Position numbers and translations under genes: made by a program. This document shows, piece by piece, positions 15,249 through 23,978 of a DNA stretch of 34,653 bases. Where the stretch lies: assembly GCA_012026975.1 (NCBI GenBank), contig VEPG01000057.1, positions 19,345-53,997 on the forward strand, read 5' to 3'. The notes beneath the pieces are model-generated. The model was not told where the DNA came from. It searched no databases and was given only the letters and a program-made list of their open reading frames with translations. Within the stretch, counting starts at the first letter, position 1; each line of letters begins with the position of its first letter. The stretch comes from Desulfuromonas sp. (GTDB taxonomy: Bacteria > Desulfobacterota > Desulfuromonadia > Desulfuromonadales > BM103).

Positions 15249-15740
15249 CTAGTTTTTTGTAATCCCCACCTCCACCAGTTGCGCCTCCAGCAGTTTTTCG
15301 ACCTGACGCGGTTCGATCCCGACCAGAAAGCCGCGCTTGCCGCCGTTGATGTAGATTTTCTCCAGAGGGAGAATGCTCTTCTCCATACAGACCGGCAGCG
15401 TTTTCTTCGTGCCGAAGGGGGATGTTCCGCCGACCAGGTAGCCGGTATGGCGGTTGGCGGCATCGGGGGTGCAGGGGCGGATGCTGCGCGCACCGAGGAC
15501 GCGGGCCAGTTCTTTGGTGGAGACCTCGCGATCACCGTGCATCAGGATCAGCAGCGGTTTGCCGCCATCGTCTTCCATGACCAGCGTTTTGATGACGGCA
15601 TGTTCATCGACGCCCAGTTCCCGGGAGGATACGGTTGTGCCGCCGCGTTCCTCGTAGGCGTAGAGATGCTCGGTAAAAGCGACCTTTTTCTCGCGCAGGA
15701 AACGAACGGCCGGAGTGACGGGGAACTTCTCCTTGCTCAT
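15249..15740 (-). CDS. ybaK: YbaK/EbsC-type Cys-tRNA(Pro)/aminoacyl-tRNA deacylase
   Basis: The 163-residue protein is likely a trans-editing enzyme that hydrolyses mischarged Cys-tRNA(Pro). It has the YbaK signature: the central VIKTLVMEDDGGKPLLILMHGD with the catalytic-type lysine (about K51), the GTSPFGTKK loop and the ending YINGGKRGFLVGIEP. Start ATG 15740 is chosen over 15770 because an AAGG lies eight bases upstream and the family begins near KFPVTPAVRFL. It is followed by a nested hairpin and the sirtuin gene. Confidence 0.9.
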   Translation of the reverse strand: MSKEKFPVTPAVRFLREKKVAFTEHLYAYEERGGTTVSSRELGVDEHAVIKTLVMEDDGGKPLLILMHGDREVSTKELARVLGARSIRPCTPDAANRHTGYLVGGTSPFGTKKTLPVCMEKSILPLEKIYINGGKRGFLVGIEPRQVEKLLEAQLVEVGITKN

Positions 15741-15757
15741 CGACAAAACCTTGAATT

Positions 15758-15950
15758 GGCCACGGATCAAGGCGGATCAAAGCGGATCAGGCAAAATCAC
15801 CAAGGCAAAACCTACAGGGATGAACAGGATAAACAGGATAAAACCAAGAAGCACCGGCTATGGGAATATTGGTTTAACATCCTGTATATCCTGAATATCC
15901 TTGTTGATTGCCTTGCGGTTTATCCGTCTTTATCCGCATTTATCTGTGGC
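15758..15950. repeat. About 190-bp imperfect palindromic element
   Basis: The left arm (15758-15846) and the reverse complement of the right arm (15869-15950) follow the same series of motifs: GCCAC, three GGAT(A/C)AA-type copies with 9-10-base spacing, GGCAA, and two ACAGGAT copies with AAACCA at the centre. It fills the gap between the rhomboid and ybaK genes, encodes nothing, and looks like a dispersed intergenic repeat. Motifs of this CGGATAAA/ACAGGATAAA kind are, from memory, common in Geobacter-like genomes. Confidence 0.7.
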
Positions 15951-15967
15951 TGAAAAGGGTTTGGTTA

Positions 15968-16774
15968 TCAATAACCCCTGGCCCATGACAGCACCAGCAT
16001 CACCAAGCTGACCACTGTGGCAGCGATGCACAGGGTGCCAAGGAAGTTGAACAGCGGCCGCAGGGTCATCCGTCCGCGAATCCCCAGCGGCAGGACTGCC
16101 CCCAGTGCCGCCCCGCCCAGCGCGCCGCCGAGATGACCGGCGTTATCGGCGCCGACCACCAGGCCGAAGACGAAGGCGAAGGCCGCCCAGCGCAGCATGA
16201 AGTTGCGCAGGTTGTGGGCCGCCGGTCCGCCGACCCGGTGGTAGTAGACGATGGCGAAGCCGATCAGGCCGAACAGCGACCCGGAGGCGCCGACCACGGG
16301 GGCGATCGGATGCCAGAAGAGACCGGCGGCAGTGGCGGTCAGGGCGGTCACGGTGTAGAGCGTCAGGAACCGCATGGTGCCGATCTCGGCCTCGATGGCC
16401 GGGCCGACCTGGTAGAGAACCATCATGTTGAACAGTAGATGGATCACCCCGCCGTGAGTATAGGCGTAGGTCAGGCAGCGCCACCATTGTCCTTTGATTT
16501 CAACAAGCGGCCAAAACTGGGCGCCGGCTTGTATCAACAATTCGACGTCCGGGCTGAAAATTGCCTGGAACCCCCGGCCGGAAACGGCTCCCTGGATGAC
16601 CATCAGGCTGAATGCCACCAGGTTGACGGCCAGGATGACCCAGGTCGCCGGGGTACCGCTGCCTGCCGAGCCGCCGCGCATCAGTTCGCGCCAGGCACGT
16701 TCCCAGCGCATCAGGCGCCAATGCCAGCGGGGGCCGCGCAGCCCGAGTTTCACGCCGATAGTCGGCCAATCCAT
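15968..16774 (-). CDS. Rhomboid-family intramembrane serine protease
   Basis: The 268-residue protein cleaves substrates within the membrane. Six or seven hydrophobic helices are visible after a basic N-terminal region of about 42 residues. The rhomboid signatures are HLLFNM (H112, N116), the catalytic serine S164 in GASGS, and the catalytic histidine H214 in NAGHLGG. The ATG at 16774 is preceded by GGAG at a six-base spacer; an upstream in-frame extension lacks family similarity. A further hydrophobic helix ends the protein. It is transcribed away from the aldehyde dehydrogenase gene. Confidence 0.9.
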   Translation of the reverse strand: MDWPTIGVKLGLRGPRWHWRLMRWERAWRELMRGGSAGSGTPATWVILAVNLVAFSLMVIQGAVSGRGFQAIFSPDVELLIQAGAQFWPLVEIKGQWWRCLTYAYTHGGVIHLLFNMMVLYQVGPAIEAEIGTMRFLTLYTVTALTATAAGLFWHPIAPVVGASGSLFGLIGFAIVYYHRVGGPAAHNLRNFMLRWAAFAFVFGLVVGADNAGHLGGALGGAALGAVLPLGIRGRMTLRPLFNFLGTLCIAATVVSLVMLVLSWARGY

Positions 16775-16938
16775 GGTATTCTCCGATAGCTGGATAAATG
16801 TTGCTAAAGGGTAGCACAAAATGCCGGGAGTTGGGCAATAGTTCGCAGCCATGCGCGGATTTGCGCTGCTTGCAATTGCCGTTGAAATTGGGCAAACTAT
16901 CCTGATAAAAATTGACCCGGTGCAGGCCGGATTCAAGA

Positions 16939-18324
16939 TTGATAGACAGGAGAAGGGACAAGACGCTCGAATCGCTCAACCCGGCAACCGGGGAACTGCT
17001 GGAAACCTTCGTCGAATGGTCCGATGCCGAAGTTGCCGCAGTCATCGGCAAAACCCAGCAGGCCTGGCTGGCGTGGCGTGGCACCTCCTTTGCCGAACGT
17101 TCCACCCTGATGAAGCGGGCGGCGCAGGTTCTGCGCGACAATGCCGACAGCTACGCCCGGACCATGGCGCTGGAGATGGGGAAGCCGGTCGGCGAGGGGC
17201 GGGCGGAAGTCAACAAATGCGCGCTGTGCTGTGATTTCTACGCCGACCATGCCGAGGGTTTTCTGGCAGACGAGGTGATTGCCAGCGATGCGTCGAAATC
17301 CTACGTGGCTTACCGGCCGCTCGGGGTGATCCTGGCGGTGATGCCATGGAACTTCCCGTTCTGGCAGGTATTCCGTTTTGCCGCTCCGACGCTGATGGCG
17401 GGCAATACTGGGCTGCTCAAGCACTCGTCCAACGTCCCCCGCTGTGCCCTGCAGATCGAGGAAGTGTTCGTCAAGGCCGGTTTCCCGGCTGACGTCTTCC
17501 GCACCCTGATGATCGGTTCCGGCAAAGTCGACAAGGTGATCGAACATCCGGCGGTCAAGGCGGTGACCCTGACCGGCAGCGACATCGCCGGCCGCAAGGT
17601 GGCGGCCAAGGCCGGGCAGATGCTGAAGAAGACCGTGATGGAACTGGGCGGTAGCGACCCCTTCGTGGTGCTGGCCGACGCCGACCTCGACGAGGCCGCC
17701 GCGGTAGCGGCCAGGGCACGCTGCATCAACTCCGGGCAGAGCTGCATCGCCGCCAAGCGCTTCATCGTCGAGGCGCCGGTCTATGATGCCTTCCTCGAAA
17801 AGTTCCGCGCCAACATGGCGGCGCTGGTGATGGGCGACCCGCTCGACGAAAAGAGCCAGGTCGGCGCCCAGGCCCGCGAGGACCTGATGGCGGAACTGCA
17901 TGCCCAGGTGGAAGCCTCGGTGGCCAGGGGCGCGAAGTTGGTGCTGGGCGGCAAGCCGCTGGCCGGCAAGGGGAGTTTCTACCCGCCGACCATCCTGGTC
18001 GATGTCGTTCCCGGCATGCCGGCCTATGACGAAGAGATGTTCGGGCCGGTGGCCTCGGTCATCCGCGCCAGGGATGCCGCCGATGCCCTGCGCATCGCCA
18101 ACGATACGCCCTTCGGCCTCGGCGCCTCGGTGTGGACCCGCGACGCCGCCAAAGGTGAAGCCTTTGCCGCGCAGGTCGAGGCCGGCGCCTCGTTCGTCAA
18201 CGGGATGGTCAAGAGCGATCCGCGCCTGCCGTTCGGCGGAGTGAAGATTTCCGGGTTCGGTCGCGAACTGTCGCACCATGGCATCAGAGAATTTGTCAAC
18301 ATTCAGACGATATGGGTCCGTTAG
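16939..18324 (+). CDS. NAD(P)-dependent aldehyde dehydrogenase, succinate-semialdehyde dehydrogenase-like
   Basis: The protein (about 453-461 residues) oxidises an aldehyde to the acid. Succinate semialdehyde is the likely substrate, from overall similarity to the GabD/Sad group starting at SLNPATGELL. Visible motifs are MPWNFP, the general-base region ELGGSDP, and the catalytic cysteine in SGQSCIAAKRF (codon 17743-17745), with the C-terminal LPFGGVKISGFGRELS. The start is odd: the ribosome-site-like AGGAGAAGGG (16949-16958) is followed by ACG at 16963 and no ATG, GTG or TTG. The in-frame TTG 16939 and TTG 16912 lie upstream of it. ACG initiation or a mutated ATG fits the family N-terminus better. 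Homologues of other substrate range cannot be excluded. Confidence 0.85.
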   Translation: MIDRRRDKTLESLNPATGELLETFVEWSDAEVAAVIGKTQQAWLAWRGTSFAERSTLMKRAAQVLRDNADSYARTMALEMGKPVGEGRAEVNKCALCCDFYADHAEGFLADEVIASDASKSYVAYRPLGVILAVMPWNFPFWQVFRFAAPTLMAGNTGLLKHSSNVPRCALQIEEVFVKAGFPADVFRTLMIGSGKVDKVIEHPAVKAVTLTGSDIAGRKVAAKAGQMLKKTVMELGGSDPFVVLADADLDEAAAVAARARCINSGQSCIAAKRFIVEAPVYDAFLEKFRANMAALVMGDPLDEKSQVGAQAREDLMAELHAQVEASVARGAKLVLGGKPLAGKGSFYPPTILVDVVPGMPAYDEEMFGPVASVIRARDAADALRIANDTPFGLGASVWTRDAAKGEAFAAQVEAGASFVNGMVKSDPRLPFGGVKISGFGRELSHHGIREFVNIQTIWVR

Positions 18325-18370
18325 GCATGCAATGCTGCTGATGACTGAAAACAAGAGGGGGAAAGCTCCT

Positions 18371-20119
18371 ATGCGCAGGGTATTCTGGCCGGCCCTGCTG
18401 GCCCTGCTCCTTTGCCTGGGTGGCCGGGTCGAGGCCCTGGCCGCCGGCGAAAGGGAGATCGATACGGAGCAGGTGTCCCGTTGGCTTACCGCTCTGGTCG
18501 ACGGTCGGGAAAAGCTCCCCGAGGGACTGGTCGGCCCGGGCGGTTTCGTCATGTCCGAAGAGGTCGCCGACCTCTACCGGCCCCGTGAGTTCCGTCCACT
18601 CTGGCATACGGGGCACGGCTTGCGCCCCTCTGCCTTCCTGTTGATCGACCGGTTGCGCAATGCCACCGACCACGGCTTGTGCGGCGAGGATTATCTGCTT
18701 GCGCCGCTTGAAACCCTGCTCAAAAGCCGGGCAGCGCAGATGCGCAATCAAAAAGCGCTGCCGCCTCTCGATGCGGCGACCCTCGACCTGCTGCTGACGC
18801 AGGCCTTCTTTTCCTATGCGACGCATCTGGTCGAAGGCCAGATCGATCCGGCCCTGGCCCATATCGACTGGCGCGGCCGTCGCCGCAAGGTCGATCTGGG
18901 CAAGCTGCTCCCTCCCGCCGTTGAAGGGGAAAGTCTCGGGACGCTGCTGGGCGAACTGATACCGCCTCATCCCGAGTACCGGCAATTGATGGGGGCGCTC
19001 GTCCGTCAGCGGGAAATCGCGGCACGCGGCGGGTGGCCCACGATCCCGGAACTCCCGAAGGGGGGCAAGCTGCGCCCGGGCGACATCGATACGCGTTTGC
19101 CGGCTGTGCGCGCCCGGTTGCTGGCCACCGGCGAACTCCCCCAGCCGGCTTCCTTTGAACGCAATGCCTACGGCATGACAACCCTGATGGCGGTACGGCA
19201 GTTCCAGGAACGGCACGGGCTGGAGCCGGACGGCGTCATCGGTTCGCGCACTATCAAGGAACTGAACTTCACGGCCGAGGACCGGGTCCGGCAGATCGAA
19301 CTCAACCTGGAACGCTGGCGCTGGATGCCGCGCGACCTGGGCAAGCGCCACATCCGTGTCAATATCGCCGACTTCTCCCTGAAAGTGGTGGAAGACGGCC
19401 AAACGGTGCTGGAAATGCCGGTCATCGTCGGTACGCCGTATCGCCGGACCCCGGTTTTCTCGTCGCAAATGAGCTACCTGGAATTCGCCCCCACCTGGAC
19501 CGTGCCGGCGACCATCCTGCGCGAGGACAAGCTCCCGGCCATCAGGAAGAACCCGGCGTTTCTGACCAAGAACCATTTCCGCGTCATCCGTCGTTCCGGA
19601 CAGGAAATCGATTCGACGGAACTTGCCGGGATCAACTGGCGTGCGGTCGAGCCCGAACGGTTTCCCGGCAACCTGCGCATGGATCCGGGGCCCTGGAACC
19701 CACTGGGCCGGGTCAAGTTCATGTTCCCCAACCCGTACAACGTGTATCTTCACGATACCAACGAGCGCTGGCTGTTCGATCGGGCCTTGCGCACCTTCAG
19801 TTCCGGGTGCATCCGCATAGGTCAGCCGGTGGATCTGGCTCGCTATCTGTTGCGGGATCAGCCCCAGTGGGACGAGACCCGACTGCAGGAAGCGCTCGAG
19901 CGGAGATCGCCGATGCAGGTGATGATCAACCCGATCCCGACCCATATCCAGTACTGGACCACCTGGGTTGCCGCCGACGGTTCGACCCAGTTCCGTTCCG
20001 ATCTGTATCTGCGCGATCTCGATCTGGAAGTCGCGCTCACCGATGCGGCCGCCAATAACGTGCGGGCCCTGGCCACTTCAAAAGGGAAAAAGGTCATGCG
20101 GGTGAGCTCTCTGAACTGA
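18371..20119 (+). CDS. L,D-transpeptidase, YcbB (LdtD)-like
   Basis: The 582-residue periplasmic enzyme likely forms 3-3 cross-links in peptidoglycan. A signal peptide (about 1-28) is followed by the helical scaffold domain of the YcbB type (about 60-230). A peptidoglycan-binding repeat with YGMTTLMAVRQFQERHGL and DGVIGSRT comes next (about 265-300). The YkuD catalytic domain (about 325-505) carries the VYLHDT histidine, then FSSGCIRIG with nucleophile C480. ATG 18371 is preferred since AGAGGGGG precedes it and the signal sequence starts there. It begins 46 bases after the dehydrogenase, possibly as one transcript, and ends at the terminator at 20147. Confidence 0.9.
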   Translation: MRRVFWPALLALLLCLGGRVEALAAGEREIDTEQVSRWLTALVDGREKLPEGLVGPGGFVMSEEVADLYRPREFRPLWHTGHGLRPSAFLLIDRLRNATDHGLCGEDYLLAPLETLLKSRAAQMRNQKALPPLDAATLDLLLTQAFFSYATHLVEGQIDPALAHIDWRGRRRKVDLGKLLPPAVEGESLGTLLGELIPPHPEYRQLMGALVRQREIAARGGWPTIPELPKGGKLRPGDIDTRLPAVRARLLATGELPQPASFERNAYGMTTLMAVRQFQERHGLEPDGVIGSRTIKELNFTAEDRVRQIELNLERWRWMPRDLGKRHIRVNIADFSLKVVEDGQTVLEMPVIVGTPYRRTPVFSSQMSYLEFAPTWTVPATILREDKLPAIRKNPAFLTKNHFRVIRRSGQEIDSTELAGINWRAVEPERFPGNLRMDPGPWNPLGRVKFMFPNPYNVYLHDTNERWLFDRALRTFSSGCIRIGQPVDLARYLLRDQPQWDETRLQEALERRSPMQVMINPIPTHIQYWTTWVAADGSTQFRSDLYLRDLDLEVALTDAAANNVRALATSKGKKVMRVSSLN

Positions 20120-20146
20120 GGAGTTCGCCCAGGCAGTCTTTGACGG

Positions 20147-20181
20147 AAAGCGGGGACCGGTTCACTACCGGTCCCCGCTTT
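20147..20181 (+). terminator. Intrinsic terminator-like hairpin
   Basis: A perfect 15-bp stem (20147-20161 with 20167-20181) with a five-base loop. The 3' arm ends in TTT and the following T-run is short. Confidence 0.75.
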
Positions 20182-20224
20182 GCTTGGAACCCGCGCACTT
20201 TCACGTCAACAGGCACCGGTCGAT

Positions 20225-20253
20225 TTGTCCAGTGCCGGGAGGACTGGTACAAT
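20225..20253 (+). promoter_or_regulatory. Sigma-70-like promoter
   Basis: TTGTCC (20225-20230) and TACAAT (20248-20253) with a 17-base spacer. It lies about 70 bases ahead of the DUF4124-like gene. Confidence 0.65.
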
Positions 20254-20324
20254 TTATCCAGGAAGGGAAGGGCGTCGAGCGGTTAACGGCTGCGAGAGCG
20301 TGGCGCGTAGAGAAAGGTGAAGGT

Positions 20325-20819
20325 ATGTTCAGAGTGATTTTCTGCCCTGTCTTGCTCGTGTTGGTCATTATCTCCTGTGGTTTGTCCTGGGCTGACACCT
20401 TCAAGTGTACGCGTTCCGACGGTTCGGTCTTTTTAACGAACGATCCGGCTCAAGTGCCTAAAGGCTGCGCGATCGAACGGGTCAAGGATCTCCCTCCGGT
20501 CGGTGTTCTTCCGCAGGCTCCTGCTCCTCCACATTCGGTGCCGGTGCAGGAAAGAGCGGTTCCGCAACAGATGCGGGGCGAGGAAGCGAGATCGTTCGAA
20601 TCGTACGTCGGTGAAGCGGTTCAGTTGGTAGAGAAATTTCATGCCACGCGACGGGACATGGTCACGTCTTCGTTTGTCGCCGATGAATTGAAAGCCAGAC
20701 ACGATCTGGCTGACATAAGAGGGCAGGCGAACGATTTGCGCAAGGAAATCAGTCGGGCGGAACTTAGCGGTTCCGAGAAGCGGAAATTGGACGAGCTGCT
20801 TGCCCCCATTACCGAATGA
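20325..20819 (+). CDS. Secreted DUF4124-like protein with C-terminal coiled helix
   Basis: The 164-residue protein has a signal peptide (about 1-23, VIFCPVLLVLVIISCGLSWA). A short N-terminal module matches the DUF4124 pattern of a tryptophan- or phenylalanine-led beta unit (TFKCTRSDGSVFLTNDPAQVP with a second cysteine, KGC). A Pro-rich linker (about 55-85) leads to a charged helical tail (about 95-164, HDLADIRGQANDLRKEIS) likely to form a coiled coil. ATG 20325 follows GAAAGGTGAAGG. Function unknown; probably periplasmic. A bidirectional terminator separates it from the convergent traB-family gene. Confidence 0.7.
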   Translation: MFRVIFCPVLLVLVIISCGLSWADTFKCTRSDGSVFLTNDPAQVPKGCAIERVKDLPPVGVLPQAPAPPHSVPVQERAVPQQMRGEEARSFESYVGEAVQLVEKFHATRRDMVTSSFVADELKARHDLADIRGQANDLRKEISRAELSGSEKRKLDELLAPITE

Positions 20820-20855
20820 GCGTCAAGGCCCATTTTCGGGTGAACGTAATCGAGT

Positions 20856-20887
20856 AAAAAAAGACCGGCTGCAGCCGGTCTTTTTTT
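20856..20887. terminator. Bidirectional intrinsic terminator
   Basis: Seven A, an 8-bp GC-rich stem meeting at GCTGCAGC, then seven T. It serves both the DUF4124-like gene and the converging traB-family gene. Confidence 0.93.
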
Positions 20888-20923
20888 GTTTCGAAAATCA
20901 TCCGGGGTCGCAGGCTCCGCCCC

Positions 20924-22117
20924 TCAGACCAGGTCCTTGAGCCACTTGAAGGCGAGCAGCACGCCGAGGGCGGCGCCGAGGTTGGAGAGGAAGAAGACCA
21001 GCAGCACGCGGGTCATGCGGTTGCGCCACCAGCCACGGAGAGTGACGATCTCTTCACCGACCCGCTCCATGTCCTTGACGGTGGGCGAGACGAAGAAGGC
21101 CTGCACCAGGCCGGTAACGACGCCGACGCCGATGGCCGGATGCAGGGTGGTGATCGGCGCGGCGACGAAGGCCGACAGGATCGTCAGCGGATGGCCGAGG
21201 GCGAGGGCCGTCGCCAGCGCCGAAAGGCCTCCGGTAGCGAGGATCCAACCGATGGCGGCACTGGTCAGCTTGGACATGTCACCGGCAAAGAAACCGGCGA
21301 TGAAGACCCCGATCACCAGGGCCGGGATGATCCACTGCATCATCTTTCCCAGTTTCCCCGGTTCGGGGATGATGCTGAGTTCGGCGATCTCCTCCGGCGG
21401 CGGCGAGGGGGCGGCCAGCCGGGCGCTGATCCCCGGCAGGTGCGCGGCCCCGACCACGGCGACGACCCGCAGCCCGGGGGAATGGCGAATCTCGTTGGCC
21501 ATGTAGAGATCGCGCTCATCGACCAGAATCGTCTTGACGGTCGGCAGCACCTGGGCCAGTTCGTCGAGCAGCACCGTCAACGTGTCGCTCTCGCGCAGGC
21601 GCGCCAGTTCCTCCTCGTCAAACGTCTGTTTTTCGAACATCCCCGCCAGCAGGGTGGCGAGCAGGCTCATCTTCTTCCAGAAGCCGGCCCTGCGCCAGGC
21701 ACGCAGCAAGGTGGTGCGGATCTCCCGGTCGATCAACTTCACCGTCAAGTCGCGGTTTTCGGCTTCCTCGGCGGCTGCCGCCAGTTCGGCGCCGGGCCGC
21801 ACCCCGGTATGCAGCCCCATCCGTTTCTGATAGGCGGAAAGGATCAGGTTCGCGCACAAAAACGGCGCCTGTCCCTGGCGGATCACGTCGATCAGGTTGA
21901 GGGCCTCCCAATGGTTCGGGTTGCGCAGGGCCTTGTGCCGCTGGTGGTCGAGTTCGACGCAAACAGTGTCGGGGAGTTCGCTGGCGATAACGGAGCGCAC
22001 CATGTCCACGGACGCTTGAGAGACATGGGCGGTGCCGAGCAGGATGATTTCCCGCCCGTCGAGAGTCAGTCGGCGAATGCTGCCGGTATCGGTCGAATTG
22101 GTCGTGGTTTCGGTCAT
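20924..22117 (-). CDS. TraB/PrgY-family membrane protein
   Basis: The 397-residue protein has the TraB domain in its N-terminal 230 residues: GTAHVSQASVD near residue 28, the VCVELD strand, and VVGAAHLPGI with the second conserved GxxH. Three to five hydrophobic segments follow (for example WIIPALVIGVFIAGFFAG and the C-terminal VLLVFFLSNLGAALGVLLAF). The family includes Enterococcus PrgY, which lowers peptide-pheromone activity; catalytic chemistry on peptides is suspected but not proven. ATG 22117 is the usual start but has no good Shine-Dalgarno. It lies only 13 bases after a terminator T-run, so expression is probably controlled by read-through. Confidence 0.85.
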   Translation of the reverse strand: MTETTTNSTDTGSIRRLTLDGREIILLGTAHVSQASVDMVRSVIASELPDTVCVELDHQRHKALRNPNHWEALNLIDVIRQGQAPFLCANLILSAYQKRMGLHTGVRPGAELAAAAEEAENRDLTVKLIDREIRTTLLRAWRRAGFWKKMSLLATLLAGMFEKQTFDEEELARLRESDTLTVLLDELAQVLPTVKTILVDERDLYMANEIRHSPGLRVVAVVGAAHLPGISARLAAPSPPPEEIAELSIIPEPGKLGKMMQWIIPALVIGVFIAGFFAGDMSKLTSAAIGWILATGGLSALATALALGHPLTILSAFVAAPITTLHPAIGVGVVTGLVQAFFVSPTVKDMERVGEEIVTLRGWWRNRMTRVLLVFFLSNLGAALGVLLAFKWLKDLV

Positions 22118-22130
22118 AGTCGAAGGTGTC

Positions 22131-22159
22131 AAAAAAAGACGCCGGGTAATCCGGCGTCT
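22131..22159 (-). terminator. Intrinsic terminator just before the traB-family start codon
   Basis: On the minus strand a 9-bp stem (22159-22151 with 22146-22138) with a five-base loop is followed by seven T (22137-22131). It reads in the same direction as the traB-family gene. Confidence 0.9.
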
Positions 22160-22363
22160 CGCTATCGTCGGCTCTCCACTCCTGCCGTGGGTCCGTGGCC
22201 TCACGTCGACGGCCAAACAGGTGGGCGGGCTTATGATCGTTTCAGGCGTCCCACTCGATGGTGGGCTGGCTCACCACAATCCATGAAGCCTTCCCGGATA
22301 GAAGCTATTCCGCGTGGGCATTGCGACCACACCTGCAGGGTAGAGAGCTCATCCGTTTTGGAC
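22131..22363 (-). ncRNA. Candidate structured RNA: 6S-like RNA or orphan riboswitch leader
   Basis: A good promoter (22370-22398) and the terminator at 22131 bound a transcript of about 230 bases. Its ends pair. GCTCTC near the 5' end pairs with GAGAGC near the 3' end, then T-G, AC-GT, CTGC with GCAG and GTG-GGTC with GACC-CAC, with only small bulges. An inner hairpin, CCCAC with GTGGG, lies near 22250-22266. A long closing rod around an open centre is the 6S RNA plan, and about 185 bases remain if the terminator is excluded. The position before the traB-family gene also suits a regulatory leader. I found no decisive consensus for either. Confidence 0.5.
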
Positions 22364-22369
22364 AAATTC

Positions 22370-22398
22370 AGTATAGGGAAAAAGGATCGAATACTCAA
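22370..22398 (-). promoter_or_regulatory. Sigma-70 promoter of the candidate RNA
   Basis: On the minus strand TTGAGT (22398-22393) and TATACT (22375-22370) are exactly 17 bases apart; start near 22363. Confidence 0.7.
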
Positions 22399-22420
22399 GG
22401 ACGATTTCTGGCGGACATCC

Positions 22421-22459
22421 TTCCAGGCACCGTCAAGGGTATGCCTGGAAAACAGGCAC
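22421..22459. repeat. Three-part switchable inverted repeat
   Basis: TTCCAGGCA (22421-22429) is fully complementary to TGCCTGGAA (22442-22450). A second copy CAGGCA (22453-22458) can pair with the same middle segment, so two hairpins exclude each other. The region 22460-22601 up to the kinase start shows no other feature. Confidence 0.55.
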
Positions 22460-22601
22460 TCTTGTTCAGCAAATGCACACCGGGGAGGGAATTATTCTTC
22501 GCAGACTCCGGTTAGACCGCCTGTTTGCCGTTTTTTTGCGCCAACCGCGACTGGCACGGCTTATGCCTCTCAGGGAAGGCAAGAAAGGGAGCCGGCCTCC
22601 G

Positions 22602-23318
22602 ATGCGCGAACGATCCGCCAACCGACAGAAACTGCCAGAACAGACCCTGCAGACGGAGAAGCTTGCCGAACTGGGGCGGCTGACTGCCGGTATCGCCCAT
22701 GAAATCAACAATCCTCTGGCGGTCATTGCCTACGCCATGGAATTGCTCCGGAGAGACGCTGAACTTACGCCGTTCCAGGTGGAGATGGCTGTGCGGATCG
22801 AGGACGAGATCGAACGGCTCAAGACCCTGACCGAAAGTCTGCTCTCTTTTTCCAGCGCCCGTGAAGGGTGCCGCCGTCTGGTCGCCCTCAACGATCTGTT
22901 GGAGGAGGTTCTGCGGTTGATCCGTTTCGAACTGCAGCGGCAGGCGGTTCAGCTGGAAATGGAACTTGGCGAACTGCCGCTGGTTGCGGCCGATCCCAAC
23001 CAGGTGAAGCAGGTGGTCATCAATCTGATTATGAACGCTGTCCAGGCGATGCATGGGGAAGGGAAGATCACGCTGCGCACTGCGCACCGTGGCGACGCCG
23101 TCGAGCTTGCGGTCAGCGATACCGGCCCGGGGATTCCGGAAAACTTGCGCGAACGGATCTTCACCCCGTTTTTCACCACCAAGGCGGAAGGAGAGGGGAC
23201 CGGTCTCGGGCTTCACATCTGCCGCAATATCGTCAATGAACATGGCGGTACGATCGTTGTCGAGTCGTCGCCGCGGGGTGGTGCGACGTTCAAGGTATGC
23301 CTGCCGGTGGCGCAATGA
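22602..23318 (+). CDS. Small soluble histidine kinase, NtrB-like core
   Basis: The protein (238 residues from ATG 22602; in-frame ATGs at 22473 and 22563 lack ribosome sites) is a bare kinase core. A short coiled start is followed by HisKA with phospho-acceptor H33 ([13 protein letters not shown]). The HATPase domain has [17 protein letters not shown], the FTPFFTTK lid and GTGLGLHI. This box set is typical of NtrB/AtoS-type kinases that feed sigma-54 activators. It has no sensor domain unless the longer start is real. No response regulator gene is adjacent. Its position before a sigma-54 promoter and glnB-amtB makes nitrogen signalling plausible, but this is inference. Confidence 0.8.
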   Translation: MRERSANRQKLPEQTLQTEKLAELGRLTAGIAHEINNPLAVIAYAMELLRRDAELTPFQVEMAVRIEDEIERLKTLTESLLSFSSAREGCRRLVALNDLLEEVLRLIRFELQRQAVQLEMELGELPLVAADPNQVKQVVINLIMNAVQAMHGEGKITLRTAHRGDAVELAVSDTGPGIPENLRERIFTPFFTTKAEGEGTGLGLHICRNIVNEHGGTIVVESSPRGGATFKVCLPVAQ

Positions 23319-23411
23319 CATGCATCGTTATGCTCAAAATTTAAACAGCTGCTACTGATCTGTTGCCGGTTTATTTATGTAACATGTTGTAATAAAAAGA
23401 TAATAACTTGT

Positions 23412-23427
23412 TGGCATGGCACGTGCT
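23412..23427 (+). promoter_or_regulatory. Sigma-54 promoter of glnB-amtB
   Basis: TGGCATGGCACGTGCT has GG and GC ten bases apart (GG 23413-23414, GC 23425-23426). Transcription would start near 23438, giving a leader of about 165 bases before glnB. Confidence 0.85.
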
Positions 23428-23434
23428 AATGTGA

Positions 23435-23941
<507 letters not shown>

Positions 23942-23978
23942 CCGTTCACCCATCAACCGAAAGCGTCGAGGTGCTGAC

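Noticed and set aside
15758-15950. CRISPR array from the repeated GGATAAA units
   Set aside because: Repeats are short, irregular and inverted, with no constant-length spacers and no cas genes nearby.
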